64,000 nt of DNA from Antedon bifida (Eukaryota; Echinodermata; Crinoidea; Comatulida; Antedonidae). Numbering within the stretch: the stretch's first letter is position 1; each line of letters opens with the position of its first letter. The notes under the pieces were generated by a model. That model did not search any database and was not told the origin of the DNA. It was given only the letters and a program-made list of their open reading frames with translations. Shown here one piece after another: positions 48,963 through 60,970 of this stretch. Location of the stretch: positions 4,283,001 to 4,347,000 of the forward strand of contig OY727095.1 of NCBI GenBank assembly GCA_963402885.1, in the 5' to 3' direction. Made by a program: the position numbers and the translations under genes.

Positions 48963-49445
48963 ATTTATGGTTGAACTTTAGCATTATAAACATCAAGTAA
49001 TCCATCATGTTCATCCATTGTAAACGACATAAAATATCAACAAGCAACGTGCAGTACTAACATTTTGTTGCGACGTGCTTTTTAGTAGCTGGCTACATTT
49101 TTAAAAACAGGAGCGCATATTCATTGAGTTATAAAAGTAATAACTTTATGATTTAGTATTACATAGACAAGACCACCATTGTTATAATAGGCCCTGTAAT
49201 TTATTTGTTTAAGAAAAGGAGAGGGGTGGCGGGGGGGGGGGGGTGGACGAAATGGCCGATTTCACCTACAGTCATACTTTGAATGATTAGCCTATAATTA
49301 TCAATATGATCATTTGTAATCAATTGCATTACAGTACTTTAACTAGTCAAATACGCTCTGTATACTATCATGGACAAACGATATCGATTGTCCATGGTAG
49401 TACATAAATAAAGTAAAGTAATGTATGTCTATGGTCCATATATTT

Positions 49446-49682
49446 TGGAGTGGAGTTGTGGCTTGGTGGTTATGATGCTTGGCTGCCACTCTAAGGGTCC
49501 TGGGTTCAAGTCCCGTCACATGTCAGGACCAAATTACAACTCCACTCCCAAAGACTTGTAATAAGACTTTGTTTATGTAGAGCATCAAGTGTATATGTTT
49601 GTATTGTGAACCTCTGAGGGTCCCTAATGATCAGCAATTGCTGGATGGATCACCCTCATTAAATATGGTGTAAAAAAAAATA
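49446..49682 (+). mobile_element. tRNA-derived SINE
   Basis: The head resembles a tRNA: GTGGCTTGGTGGTTATGATG (A-box region), then GGGTTCAAGTCCC (B box with stem). The head is bracketed by TGGAGTGGAGTTGT and ACAACTCCACTCC, an inverted repeat longer than a normal acceptor stem. A non-tRNA body follows and ends in an A-run and (TA)n. It is not an intact tRNA. Confidence 0.7.
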
Positions 49683-50143
49683 TATATATATACATGCTAT
49701 TTATTTGTGTATGTATACTGTTTGTACTACGAACTGTTTCTGTCTGAAAAAAGAATTACAATGCTGTACATATTTCATTCTATCACAAACATTTTTTTTT
49801 TTTCAAAACTACTTAATAACTACCTAATAATTGTTTTCTTCCAATAATATGGTATCTTAAAATCATCAGTATCAGTGAAAAACAAAACCACAACAAAAAC
49901 AAAATATGAGAAGAATATGTTCATGTATTTTCCTCGAGTAAGAATATGCCTAAGGATATATTTTACATATAATTATCATGAACTTAATAGCAAAATTGTG
50001 TAAAATTCTCACAGTTTTAACAAACAAAAAATAATCTCATTATTAACTATTATAATCATCAATTTATAGTATCACAACTATGGTTGTCATACATGGCCTA
50101 GGCTACATTAAGCTAATAGTTTTAAAAAAAACAGCGAAAAAGT

Positions 50144-53100
50144 CTAGTCAACTTTATTTATTTTTTTTTTCTTGTTTAAGAAATTCTTAATATACGCGAT
50201 ATTGTGTTCGCTCAACAACCCCCGATCTTCAAAATGCAAAATCAAACTCCATGCGTCTATATACATCCTACGGATAGGGAAGTTGTATCGTCCATCAAGA
50301 TCCTTTATATCCTGATCACTAAGGGATTTTCCCAGATCAAAAATACTAATGGTATGTTGTGAAAATGATACTACCTCATGTTCCCTGATATTTTTGAAAG
50401 GATGAAGTTTCTTTGTGATGCTTGACTCAAAGGTATATTGTTCAGTTACCTTTATTGTGTCATAGAGGACAGAAAGGTTTTTTTTACTTAATAGCCCAGG
50501 CCCCATTAAAAGAGCTAACAGCTCGGTTGTACCGTTGGCTCTTTTCAACTCTTCAATGTCACCTAACATTTCTATGAATAAAACCTTTAGAATGTTTAGA
50601 CTTTGGAATCCACCAGCATCAAACCATCTTACAAAGTCCGCAATTAAGAGTCTAAAATCATCCATCGATAAATCTATATATTGATAGAAAAAAATAGAAA
50701 CATGTTACTGTAACTTTGTAATCGATTTATATTATTTTGATTATTATTGAAATCATAACTTTCAAACGAAGATTATGAATTAATAATAACAAATACATAA
50801 AGCATCACGATAGTTTTTTGACCTATAATCAGCTTTTACAAACTGTCGTATTATTAACAACTCACTCTCAATTTCCATTATTCATCAACACATTATTACA
50901 TTAACCTACATTGTTACAATCATTATAAATCTTCTTGTTTAACGTTCTTGTGGTTTTCTCCCGACCATACCATTATCTTATTTACTTTATGAATAATTTA
51001 CCTTCACTTGGTTCACATTCTTGACTTAATGACTCAGTCTCATTTTCATTTTCCTTCTTACTATTGCCTATAAAATAAACAATCAGTTAACACGTTATCA
51101 ACTTAATGATGACCCAACTTTGATTTTATATTACCATTTAAAAAAGATTCAATAACATTATATTTAACTCCGGAAAAAGATTAAACATACCTTTATCAAG
51201 TAATGTGCTTCTTGCTCGTTTGCCTAGACGACTAGCAAACTTTTTTATTTTGTCTGAATTAGCTGCTAATTCTTCCTCGATCTCCAGTTTGAGAACTGCA
51301 TCCCAAATATTGGAGAAGTTATATTTTCTTAACCCGTAAAAAGAAGTAACATTACGTAATGCATCTGGGTCAACTTGTTTTAGGGCCTTAAACAGTCGCT
51401 TTCTGTAAGGTGACAACTTGGTTTTGCTAGTACGCGTTTCCTGAACGTTGTTGTCTCTCATATACTTTGCCAGAAGAACTTTGGCCTGTGTCGCTCCGGA
51501 TGTTTTCGAAATCTCTAGCAGAATATTAACATCAGTTGATGTTATTAAACCTTTATCTTCAAGCGCATTCAGCAAATCGTTTCCAATGGAAAGTGGGGTT
51601 GTAAGGTCACCGATACTTAAGACATCAAATAGAAGGAATCTTATCCATAGGTATTTATCACCGTCAAAGCATCTACTGAGATCAGCTTTTAGGTCTCGGA
51701 AACTGACCGATATTTTAGAATCTGCTGTTGATGTGTTGTATTCGTCTGCAAAGAATAAACCTAAATGACTATCTTACAGTACTGTGCAGTAATTTGACGA
51801 TGCTTTATTAGGCCTACTTATTGGTTTTAAGTTATGTAACATTATTTGGTTCAATTTCTAAACAAAATTAGACGGTATAAACTTACAATAATGGATTCCT
51901 ATTAAGATACCACAGATTTGGTAATAGTGGGGAACCTAATGTTCAAAAAATCAGTTCCGTGAGATTTTAATGCTCAAGTTGAGTTCTTGGCAGTTTTGGA
52001 ATCCTTAGGACTAGCAGAATTCATTGCAACTGGGGGCCAATTTTTCCCGACCCTATTTTGGCCGCCATCTTGGATTTCAAAATTGCCCCCATTTTTTACT
52101 CAAAACTGATAGTAGCTCCTATTTTAAACCACGTACGAACATAATTTGTGTGATAAATCTTACAATATTATTATAAATCAGTCCAATGGTACAATTTATA
52201 ATAATAGCATATGGCAGCCATATTGAATTTCAAGATGGCCGCCATTAAAAACGTATATAATGTATGCATTTTATAGTCAGGGTCCTCGTGTATTTCCGTA
52301 AGATTTTAATGCTCAAAGTGAGATTTCACTTCTTTAATATGGTGCTAGGATACCAAAAATGCTAGGCAACAAATGTTCACGATCCCGTAACCATGGTAAC
52401 AGTCCCAAGAACAAAATGGCGCCCAATTGGCCCTATCTCCGTATCCCTTTGGTCTATCAACAAGATATTGGTATCAAAATACTCGGAGCGTATATATTTA
52501 TATTCATTGTAATGGAACATTTTGACGAAATGTAATAGGAAATGCTATTTTTCTGCACTATTGACCTTTGACCTTGACTTGCATTGTATCTAAAAAACGG
52601 CTGGTCATTGAAATTTTAAAATGGTCTCAAATTGCTGAGACCATACATATTTATATTTATTGTAATGAAAATGACCGGAAGTAAAGTTATTGACCTTTGA
52701 CCTAATAAACATGAACTTGATGTAACAATAATCAGTAATTATTTGTGGTAGGTATTAAACAATGGGTTTATACATATTATTATCATTACACAATGACCCT
52801 GACTATAAAATGCATACACTATATACGTTTTTAATGGCGGCCATCTTGAAATTCAATATGGCTGCCATATGCTATTATTATAAATTGTACCATTGGACTG
52901 ATTTATCATAATTATTATTGTAAGATTTATCACACAAATTACGTTCGTACGTGGTTTAAAATAGGAGCTACTATCAGTTTTGAGTAAAAAATGGGGGCCA
53001 TTTTGAAATCCAAGATGGCGGCCAAAATAGGGTCGGGAAAAATTGGCCCCCAGTTGCAATGAATTCTGCTGGTCCTAAGGATTTCAAAACTGCCAAGAAC

Positions 53101-53253
53101 TCAACTTGAGCATTAAAATCTCACGGAATTACATTAGGTTCCCCACTATAATGAGAACATTGACACACTCGAGGTACCTATTTAAAATGGCTGCTTTAAA
53201 GAAATTGATAAATTGAATAAAAAATGCATACCTTTTATTTTAATAATGTTCAT
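50144..53253 (-). CDS. death-effector-domain gene 2, long form (about 390 aa), first exon tentative
   Basis: Exons (minus): 53253-53232 (tentative), 51745-51191, 51067-51002, 50673-50144; GT-AG. The main exon has no in-frame ATG before the conserved SFRDLKADLSRCFDGDKY and begins at a CAG acceptor; a 22-nt upstream exon (MNIIKIK) joins in frame. Two N-terminal death folds (DLLNALEDKGLITSTDVNIL; YRKRLFKALKQVDPDALRNV), an acidic linker (KKENENETESLSQECEP) and two C-terminal folds (LKVLFIEMLGDIEELKRA; FSQHTISIFDLGKSLSDQDI to LHFEDRGLLSEHNI). It ends with a lysine-rich extension (NKKKKINKVD) absent in paralogues. The proposed first intron contains a complete 1.2-kb fold-back transposon, which may have changed the 5' end of this gene. 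Confidence 0.6.
51925..53148. mobile_element. long inverted-repeat (fold-back) DNA transposon, non-autonomous, TAA target duplication
   Basis: Arms of about 365 bp (51925-52290 and 52788-53148) are near-perfect inverted copies, beginning TAGTGGGGAACCTAATG and ending CATTAGGTTCCCCACTA. The element is flanked on both sides by TAA (51922-51924, 53149-53151). A 3-bp TWA duplication is typical of PIF/Harbinger transposons. The 500-bp centre has no coding sequence. Confidence 0.85.
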
Positions 53254-53441
53254 AGTGGACATCTGAAAGTGACACGCCTTAAAAATGGCTGATAATATTC
53301 TTCTCTACAATGGAATTTGAATATTTAATTTAGGGCTATTCCATTCTTGTGGTAGTGGTATCGTACGATCACTTTGCTCATTTGGGTTTGAATCGAGTTT
53401 TCCATTTAATGTAGTTATATAGCTTTATACAAGTACCATTG

Positions 53442-53481
<40 letters not shown>

Positions 53482-54890
53482 CCAAAGGCAAATTACTGAA
53501 AAAAATGACAATGCTGTGGGTATCAGTGGCTGGATCTCAATGGAGATACAAAAATAAAGCGAAAAGCTAAAACAAAAATATATATATATATATATATATA
53601 TAATTTGAAACGATAAAGAAAGAAACTAGAATGGAGAATGGAATAGCCGTATTAACATATTCCAATTCTAGTAGTCTGGGAATTTCCATTCAGTGTAATT
53701 ATAGCTTTGAAAAAAAACCCCATAATTTATAACAAACACGGTGAAGTAATAACATCGACATAAAATATCAACAAACAACGTGAAGTACTATACCTAACAT
53801 TTAGTTGCGATGTGCTTTTTAGTAGTAGGCTACAATTTTTTCAAAACAAGGGCGCATATTGAGTCTAGATTTATCATTAGCATTACATAGACAAGACCAC
53901 TGTTGTTTTAATAGGCCATATAATTTATTTGTTTACGAAAACGGAGTAAAAACAAAATGGCCACTTTCTCCTTCTACTACAGGGTACTATGAATAATTAG
54001 CCTATAAAATAATAAATAATATAAATCAATCAATAGATCACTGTAATCAATATAATTGTTCCTTGTTGTTAGTATTGTAAATGAAGGGGAGCTACATTAA
54101 ATAATAATTGTAAGTAAGTAAAATCGATAGACTGACCGCAACAATCAGAAATAAAAGTCCAAAGTATCTGCATACTGGAAATATTTCTCCGGAATATATT
54201 TTCCAATACTACGATCGAGTATAAAACCTAAGAAACCCCTATAGCAATTTTACACATAGTGACTACAAAAAGTAAAAGACATATTATTATTCCAATCATC
54301 CAATAATGCCGTTCATACAATATTCAAACATCACAACCCATTTATTTTAATTTATTTACCCGTTATTAACCCTCTTTATGCAATTATATAGCAATATTTT
54401 ATGGTTAAGAAGATCAGATTTAATAAGAGATTAGGATTTTAAAATTGAAAAAGCAGTTTATTACTAAAATCTCTCCTTTTAAAAAAAATGACATAAAACA
54501 TACTATCTAAATACTACCGTATACTAGTATTATACGTACTACTTGTACAGAAACAAATATGTATTTAAAATAATTTACGCCAATACACACTGTATATTGG
54601 AGTATATCATAAAGTAATACATTGTAGTAAATAAAATTAATCTACTGCAGTAGAATAATAATATGGGTGTTCGCTTACATTTTCTTTTCTATTTACTCTA
54701 GATGTGTCTTGGTGATACTATAGCATTATTATAATATTTGCTTTAATAATTGGTACAACTTTAAGATTGTTTATTGTCTATATCACGCTGGTTCATTATA
54801 CAAACGTAACCAAATAAATTGACAATAATTTAATACTTTGTCATAAGTATATTTATTTATCTAATGTTAAATACAAACACGCTTTATCAT
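53254..54890. other. interval between death-effector genes 2 and 3
   Basis: No gene seen. It contains two partial family-4 MITE segments (53318-53420, 53640-53715), (TA)n microsatellites at 53446-53478 and 53578-53602, a block shared with other units (53755-54010), and from about 54480 the 3' flank shared with gene 4. Confidence 0.6.
53318..53715. repeat. MITE family 4 fragments with (TA)n tracts
   Basis: GGGCTATTCCATTCTTGTGG at 53331 and CATTCAGTGTAATTATAGCT near 53688 are family-4 pieces, separated by two TA microsatellites. They probably represent one or two rearranged copies upstream of death-effector gene 2. Confidence 0.5.
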
Positions 54891-55424
54891 TTAAGACTGT
54901 ACTATGAGGATGTTTTTTACAGTTGCTCCCAGACAATTTGCAAATCTTTCGATTTTATCTGGTTTATCTTCTAAAAGTACGTCGATCTCCAGTTTCAGAA
55001 CCACGTCCCAAATATTCTTTAAGTTATGATGTCTTAGTCCGTAGTAAGCGATAAGTTCCCTCAACGCCTTTGGGTGAACTTGTCTCATAGCTTTGAAAAG
55101 TCGCTTTCGGAAAGAGGACAACTTTGGTTCATCTGTATTCTGAAGGTTGTTGTCATTTATAAATCCTGCTACAACATACTCAGCCCCCCTCATTTTTGTT
55201 AGCTTCGTTATCTCTAAAAGAATGTTAACATTAGTTGGCGTGATTAAACCTCTGTCTTCAAGCGCATTGAATAAATCGTTTCCATTAGAATCTGGAATTG
55301 TAACATCACCCACACTTAAGAGATCGAATAAACATAATCGTAACCAAAAGTATCTGTCACCGTCATATAATTTGCTGAGATCAGCTTTTAAGTTTTTGAA
55401 TTCGTAAAGTGTAGCCTCTGCCAT
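54891..55424 (-). CDS. death-effector-domain gene 3, short form (177 aa)
   Basis: A single exon from MAEATLYEFKNLKADL to a stop immediately after CLGATVKNILIVQS. Only the N-terminal pair of death folds is present (DLFNALEDRGLITPTNVNIL; FRKRLFKAMRQVHPKALREL). Where the long paralogues have a donor (KG|gtatgt), this gene has a stop codon, and no linker or C-terminal exons were found in the 1.1 kb downstream. It closely resembles gene 4 in protein and 3' flank. A protein made only of two tandem DEDs is the layout of decoy regulators of the FADD/caspase-8 pathway, so a modulatory role is a reasonable inference. It could also be a degenerating duplicate, although the reading frame is intact. Confidence 0.7.
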   Translation of the reverse strand: MAEATLYEFKNLKADLSKLYDGDRYFWLRLCLFDLLSVGDVTIPDSNGNDLFNALEDRGLITPTNVNILLEITKLTKMRGAEYVVAGFINDNNLQNTDEPKLSSFRKRLFKAMRQVHPKALRELIAYYGLRHHNLKNIWDVVLKLEIDVLLEDKPDKIERFANCLGATVKNILIVQS

Positions 55425-57779
55425 ATCGTCGTGTTAAGAAAGTCGTGCTAAAGAATACAATTACAGAACATTGGTTTCACATAGTGCTCGTTATTGTATC
55501 AGTTTAGGCCTAATAGTTTATTTTATATATTTTGGAAACGTGCGGGAAGATGACCAAAAAGAGCAAAGCAATCGTTGATTATTCGTCTTTTATGTTTATA
55601 GTTTAAACAATGTATCAAAAGCTCATGAAAGAGATTGAGATTAAACTATAATAGCCTATAAGGCCAACATTTCAGGAAAAATATATCTATATGCCTATGG
55701 ATTGTTTTGTGTAAGTCACTAGAGACATATAGGTAAATGCAATCATGGTGTATCAACAATAGGCATTAATCAAATACATTGGTCTAAATTTGAAATACAT
55801 GAAGCTAATTTATAGTACATACATTACCTTTTGTGAATAACAATGACTGCGCTGCTTATCCGACACCCTAAAAATGCGACGTAGCTTATCCACAAGAAAA
55901 CGTACGACAGCGTATAGACCTATATAGGTCCATAATGCATCAATGGATTTATTGTGAAAGTTCAATTAATAGGCTATTCCATTTATGTTTGTGGTCGTTT
56001 CAGAAAAACACAAAAGTAAACCACTTGAGAGTTATCACGGAAAAACTATAAACATCTGATTTCATAGAAGGAAATTAGTGTGTGAACGTTGATAATAATC
56101 ATTTAATCGTCCATCGATTATGTAAATAATCAACAAGTTGACAGAACGGTAATTATGCCCAAATCGAAAAAAAGCGTTTCTCCCACTTCTCACGCGAAGA
56201 ATAATTATCATAACATGTTTATATTTTTATAAATTATGTTTTTTTATAAGCTATAATTACACTGAATGGAAAATCCCGTACATGAAAGAATATGTTAATA
56301 AGGCTATTCTATTCTAGTGGTAGTAGTAGTACGATCACTTTCAGGTACGGCATTCTCCATTCAGTGTAATTATAGCTTTGAAAAAAACCCAGAATTCATT
56401 GGTATAACAAACACGGTGAAGTAATAATATAATCTTAATATCAACATCTTTAAATAATAAACCTATTCAATGGTTGGTATTCGTAGAAAAGAATTGAACG
56501 AACTTTAGCGTTATAAAAGTAATTAATCCATGTTCATACATTGTAAACAAACAAACAACGTACAGTACTAAAATTGTTTACGATGTGCTTTTTAATAGCT
56601 GGCTATATTTTTCAAAACCAGATAAGAGGGCATATTGAGTCTAGTATTGCGTTATTAAAATAATAACTGTATCAATAATATTACATAGACAAGTAGCCTA
56701 GACCACCGTTATTATACTAGGCCCTATAATTAATTTGTTTACGAAAACGAGGGGAAAACAAAATGGCCACTTTCTACTTCTACTACAATGGTACTATGAA
56801 TGATTAGCCTATAACTATCAATAGGATCATTTGTAATCAAATTTCAATATGATTATTCCATTTTGCTAGCATTGTAAATGAAAGGGAAGCTTTAAATAAT
56901 AATTGTAAGTACAGTAAGTAAAATCGATAGACTGACCGCAATCAGAAATAAAATTCGAAAGTATCTGCATGCTAGAAATAATTATCCGGGATATAATTTT
57001 GACATAACCTAGTAATTGAATTGGATAGGCTAAATGCTCACCATGTCGGTTGGTCGGTAAACACTAACTTCAGCACGCGACTGCAGCCATGTATATGGCC
57101 TTGTTCAAATAGGGCCTACTGCGTGTTTTAAAACCTAAGAAAGCCCTTCAGCATTGTACAAATAATGACTACAAAAAGTACCAATCATCCAATGAAGTGC
57201 CGTTCATACAATGTTCAACGACCACAACCCATTATTTTTGAAATTTATTTATGGTTAAGAAGGGAAGATCAGATTAAGTGATTAAGATTTTAAAGAGACC
57301 TGTTGACAAAAACCTCGATACGGTGTGGATTAAAATCGAAAAAGCAATTTATTACTAGAATTTCTCCTTTTGTAAAAAAAAAAAAACATACTATCAAAAT
57401 ACTATACTAGTATTATACGTACTACTTGTACAGAAACAAATATATTTAAATTAATTTACGCCAATACACACTGTATATTGTGGTATATCATAAAGTTATA
57501 CATTGTTGTAAAGAAAATTATACTGCAATAGAATAATAATATGTTTGTTTGCTTACATTTTCTTTTCTATTTACTCTAGATGTGTCTTGGTGATACTATA
57601 GCATTATTATAATATTTGCTTTAATAATTTGTACAACTTTAAGATTGTTTATTGTCTATATCACGCTGGTTCATTATACAAACGTAACCAAATAAATTGA
57701 CAATAATTTAATACTTTGCCATAAATGTATTTATTTATCTAATGTTAAATACAAACACTTTATCAAAAAGCTTTATCAT
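55425..57779. other. interval between death-effector genes 3 and 4
   Basis: No gene. It contains the upstream block of unit 3, a complete family-4 MITE (56247-56392) and, from about 57360, the 3' flank shared with gene 3. Confidence 0.6.
56247..56392. mobile_element. MITE family 4, copy upstream of gene 3
   Basis: AGCTATAATTACACTGAATG on the left, CATTCAGTGTAATTATAGCT on the right: a perfect 20-bp inverted pair with AAAATCCCGTACATGAAAG inside. Confidence 0.85.
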
Positions 57780-58310
57780 TTAAGCTTGTAGGAGGATGTT
57801 TTTTACAGTTGCTCCCAGACAATTTGCAAATCTTTCGATTTTATCTGGTTTATCTTCTAAAACTACGTCGATCTCCAGTTTCAGAACCACGTCCCAAATA
57901 TTCTTTAAGTTATAATGTCTTAGTCCGTAGTAAGCGATAAGATCTCTCAATGCATCTGGGTGAACTTGTCTCATAGCTTTGAAAAGTCGCTTCCGGAAAG
58001 AGGATAATTTTGGTTCATCTGTATTCGGAACTCTGTTGTCATTTATGTATCCTGTCACAATATGCTCAGCCCCCCTCATTTCTGTTAGCTTCGTTATCTC
58101 TAAAAGAATGTTAACATTAGTTGGCGTGATTAAACCTTTGTCTTCAAGCGCATTGAATAAATCGTTTCCAATAGAATCTGGATTTGTAACATCACCCACA
58201 CTTAAGAGATCGAATAAACATAATCGTAACCAAAAGTACCTTTCACCATCATAGAATCTGCTGAGATCAGCTTTTAAGTTTTGGAATTCGTAAAGTTTAG
58301 ACTCTGCCAT
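57780..58310 (-). CDS. death-effector-domain gene 4, short form (176 aa)
   Basis: A single exon from MAESKLYEFQNLKADL to a stop after CLGATVKNILLQA. Two death folds (DLFNALEDKGLITPTNVNIL; FRKRLFKAMRQVHPDALRDL) as in gene 3. The 3' flank (to about 57360) is nearly the same as that of gene 3, so genes 3 and 4 arose by duplication after the C-terminal exons were lost or before they were gained. The upstream side differs by insertion of a 553-bp Helentron-like element about 100 bp 5' of the start codon, which could alter its promoter or leader. Role as for gene 3, inferred. Confidence 0.7.
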   Translation of the reverse strand: MAESKLYEFQNLKADLSRFYDGERYFWLRLCLFDLLSVGDVTNPDSIGNDLFNALEDKGLITPTNVNILLEITKLTEMRGAEHIVTGYINDNRVPNTDEPKLSSFRKRLFKAMRQVHPDALRDLIAYYGLRHYNLKNIWDVVLKLEIDVVLEDKPDKIERFANCLGATVKNILLQA

Positions 58311-58413
58311 CTCGTCGTGTTTTGTTTTCTACGATATGCTAAAGAATACAATTACAGAACATTGGTTTCACATAGTGCTAATTATTGAATCAGTTTAGGC
58401 CTAATAGTTTATT

Positions 58414-58966
58414 ACCTCCGCCAAGGAGGTTATGTTTTCACCCCTGTATGTTTGTGTGTGTGTGTGTTTGTGTGTTTGTGTGTGTGTCTGTGAACAGCCT
58501 GGAGGCCACAGTTTTTATCCGATTCTCACCAAATTTGGCAACAATGATCTATGCCCCAAAAGCTCGGACGAGTTCGAATTTGAGGGGAAAAGGTCATAGG
58601 TCAAGGTCACAACTAACAAAAAACTATTTTACTGCCTAGAAACCACAGTTTTTATCCGATTCTCACCAAACTTAGCCACAATGATCAATGACACATCATA
58701 TAATTGTGGTTAAATTTTGAAGGGTCAGGGTCAAAGATCAAGGTCCACAAAAAAACTAAAAAAAAAGAAATAAAAAAATAATTAAAAAAATACATGGATA
58801 CATAACCATTACACCACACTGCCATCCACAACTTTGTAGTGTGCAGTTAACATATTAACACTTAGAACTAATAAAAAAAAATGTAAACAAAAATATTCAG
58901 GGGGCATTTTATGTAGGGGAATTTTACAGTAGGCGGAGGTTTGTACTCTCGGAGTACCCTCTAGTT
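58414..58966 (+). mobile_element. Helentron-like non-autonomous element (HINE)
   Basis: It starts ACCTCCGCCAAGGAGG; the inverse GGCGGAGGT lies 27 bases before the 3' end, followed by a small hairpin GTACTC-TCG-GAGTAC and CTCTAGTT. Asymmetric inverted repeats, a 3' hairpin and insertion between T residues without a clear duplication match Helentrons. The paralogous site near 55512 lacks the element and shows the pre-insertion sequence AGTTTATTTTATATATTTTGG. The interior has (TG)n at 58456-58495 and two TTTTTATCCGATTCTCACCA repeats, and no ORF. Confidence 0.75.
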
Positions 58967-59006
58967 TTATATATTTTGGAAACGTGTGGGAAGATGACCA
59001 AAAAAG

Positions 59007-60162
59007 AACAAAGCAATCGTTGGACTATGCCCAATTATCGTCTTTTGTGTTTATAGTTTATACAATACACAATACAAAGGATCATGAAAGAGATATTCTA
59101 GGCCTAAATTTCATGACAAATATAATATATAGGCCTATGAATTGTTGGGTAAGTCACTAGAGGCATACTGTAGGCCTATATGTAATGCAATCATGGTGCA
59201 TCAACAATAGGCATTAATACAAATACAGTGGTGTACATTTGAAATGCTTGTAACTAATCTATAACTCCAAAGCAATCGTTAGCCCAATTTTCGTCCTTTG
59301 TGTTTAGTAGTTTATACAACTTACCAAAGGATCATGAAAGAGATTGAGATTAAACAATAATAGCCCAGGATATATATATATATATATATCTAGGCCTATG
59401 GATTGTCACGGTAAATCACTAGAGACATATAGGTACATGAAATCATGGTGTATCAACAATAGGCATTAATCAAATACATTGGTCTAAATTTGAAATACAT
59501 GAAGCTAATTTATAGCTCCATGGTTATACATTACCTGTCAAAAATAATGATTGCACTCCGGGCTTATTTGACACCCTAATGGCGACGGATCTTCTCCACA
59601 AGAAAACGTACGTCAGCGTATGCAACAATATATATTGATTGTATAATAAGTTCAATTTTAGGCTATTTCATTTATAATGTATGGGGTCCTTTCAGAAAAA
59701 CACATTGTATCACAAAAGTAAACCACTTGAGAGTTGGAAAAACTATAAACATCTGATTTCATAGAAGGAAATTAGTGTATTTATAGGTTGAACATTGATA
59801 ATAATCATATAATCGTCCATCGATTATGTAAATAATCAACAAGTTGACAGAACGGTAATTATGCCCAAATCGAAAAAGCGTTTCTCCCACTTCTCACGCG
59901 ATGAATAATTATCATAACATTGTTATATTTTTATAAATGATGGTTTTTTTTCAAAGCTATAATTACACTGGATGGAAAATCCCGTACATGAAAAGTGATC
60001 GTACTACCACTACCACTAATATGAATATTTTAATAAGGCTATTCCATTCTAGTGGTAGTGGTAGTATGACCACTTTCAATACGGGATTTTCCATTCAGTT
60101 TAATTATAGCTTTATAAAAAACAAAATATATTGGTATAAAAAACACGGCGATGTAATAACAT
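59007..60162. repeat. segmental duplication, copy A (upstream of gene 4)
   Basis: It matches 62850-64000 with only scattered differences, including the same microsatellite and palindrome. The right-hand copy runs off the window. Confidence 0.85.
59951..60117. mobile_element. MITE family 4, copy upstream of gene 4
   Basis: AAAGCTATAATTACACTGGA to AATTATAGCTTT, with inverted GGAAAATCCCGTACATGAAA and an inner inverted pair CTACCACTACCACTA and TAGTGGTAGTGGTAG. Confidence 0.85.
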
Positions 60163-60865
60163 CGAAACCTTTAAATAATAATAAAGCCTATTCGATGGAA
60201 GGTATTCGTAGAAAAACATATTTATGGCTGCATTTCAATTTAGCGTTATAAACATAAAGTAATCCATGATTATCCATAAACGACATAAAATAGCAACAAA
60301 CAACGCGACGTAAATTACTAACATTTGGTTGCGATGTGCTTTTTAGTAGTAGGCTACATTTTTCAAAACAAAAGCGCATATCTAGATTGCGTTACAACAG
60401 GAATACATCTATCATTAGCATTACATAGACAAGACCACCGTTGTTATAATAGGCCCTGTAATTTATTTGTTTACGAAAGCGGGGTAAAAACAAAATGGCC
60501 ACTTTCTCCTTCTACTACAGTGGTACTATGAATAATTAGCCTATAAACTATCAATACATCACTTTAATCAATATAATTTCTACTTCAGTAAGATTAACAT
60601 TTTGGGTAAATTATAACCTAAATATAATTGATGATAAATAAACTGTTAGAAATTACCAACACACCTTTCAGAATCTAGTTGAAGAATCTAGATTTGTTCC
60701 TGCAGTTAAATAGGATTTGTGTGCACATTACTAAACTACTATTATTATATTTAGGCCTATATACATTTTTATTGTTATTAAATTTCATTGTTTTAAGCTT
60801 TTTAACATTATAAAGGTAATAATAACAAACACATTTAAGAAGTCAATTCCCTTTTCTCATTCAGT

Positions 60866-60970
60866 GTTTAACACCGCCTAACACCGAAAATCAAACTCAA
60901 TCCCCGCTGATCTGTCTGTTTACTCCTTAAGGACATTAAAGTTCGTTGCGTCCATCAAGAGTTTCACGCT
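60866..60970 (-). pseudogene. decayed relic of a death-effector C-terminal exon
   Basis: On the plus strand AAAATCAAACTC, CTGTTTACTCCTTAAGGACA, AAAGTTCGTTGCGTCCATCA and AGAGTTT align, with indels, to the 3' part of exon 3 of gene 5 (61205-61285). The frame is disrupted. It lies between genes 4 and 5. Confidence 0.6.

Larger units (their letters stand above)
48053..50143. other. interval between death-effector genes 1 and 2
   Basis: No gene seen. It contains half of a family-4 palindromic element (48860-48962), a block shared with the other units (about 49010-49260), a poly-G tract near 49231-49243 and a tRNA-derived SINE (49446-49682). Confidence 0.6.
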
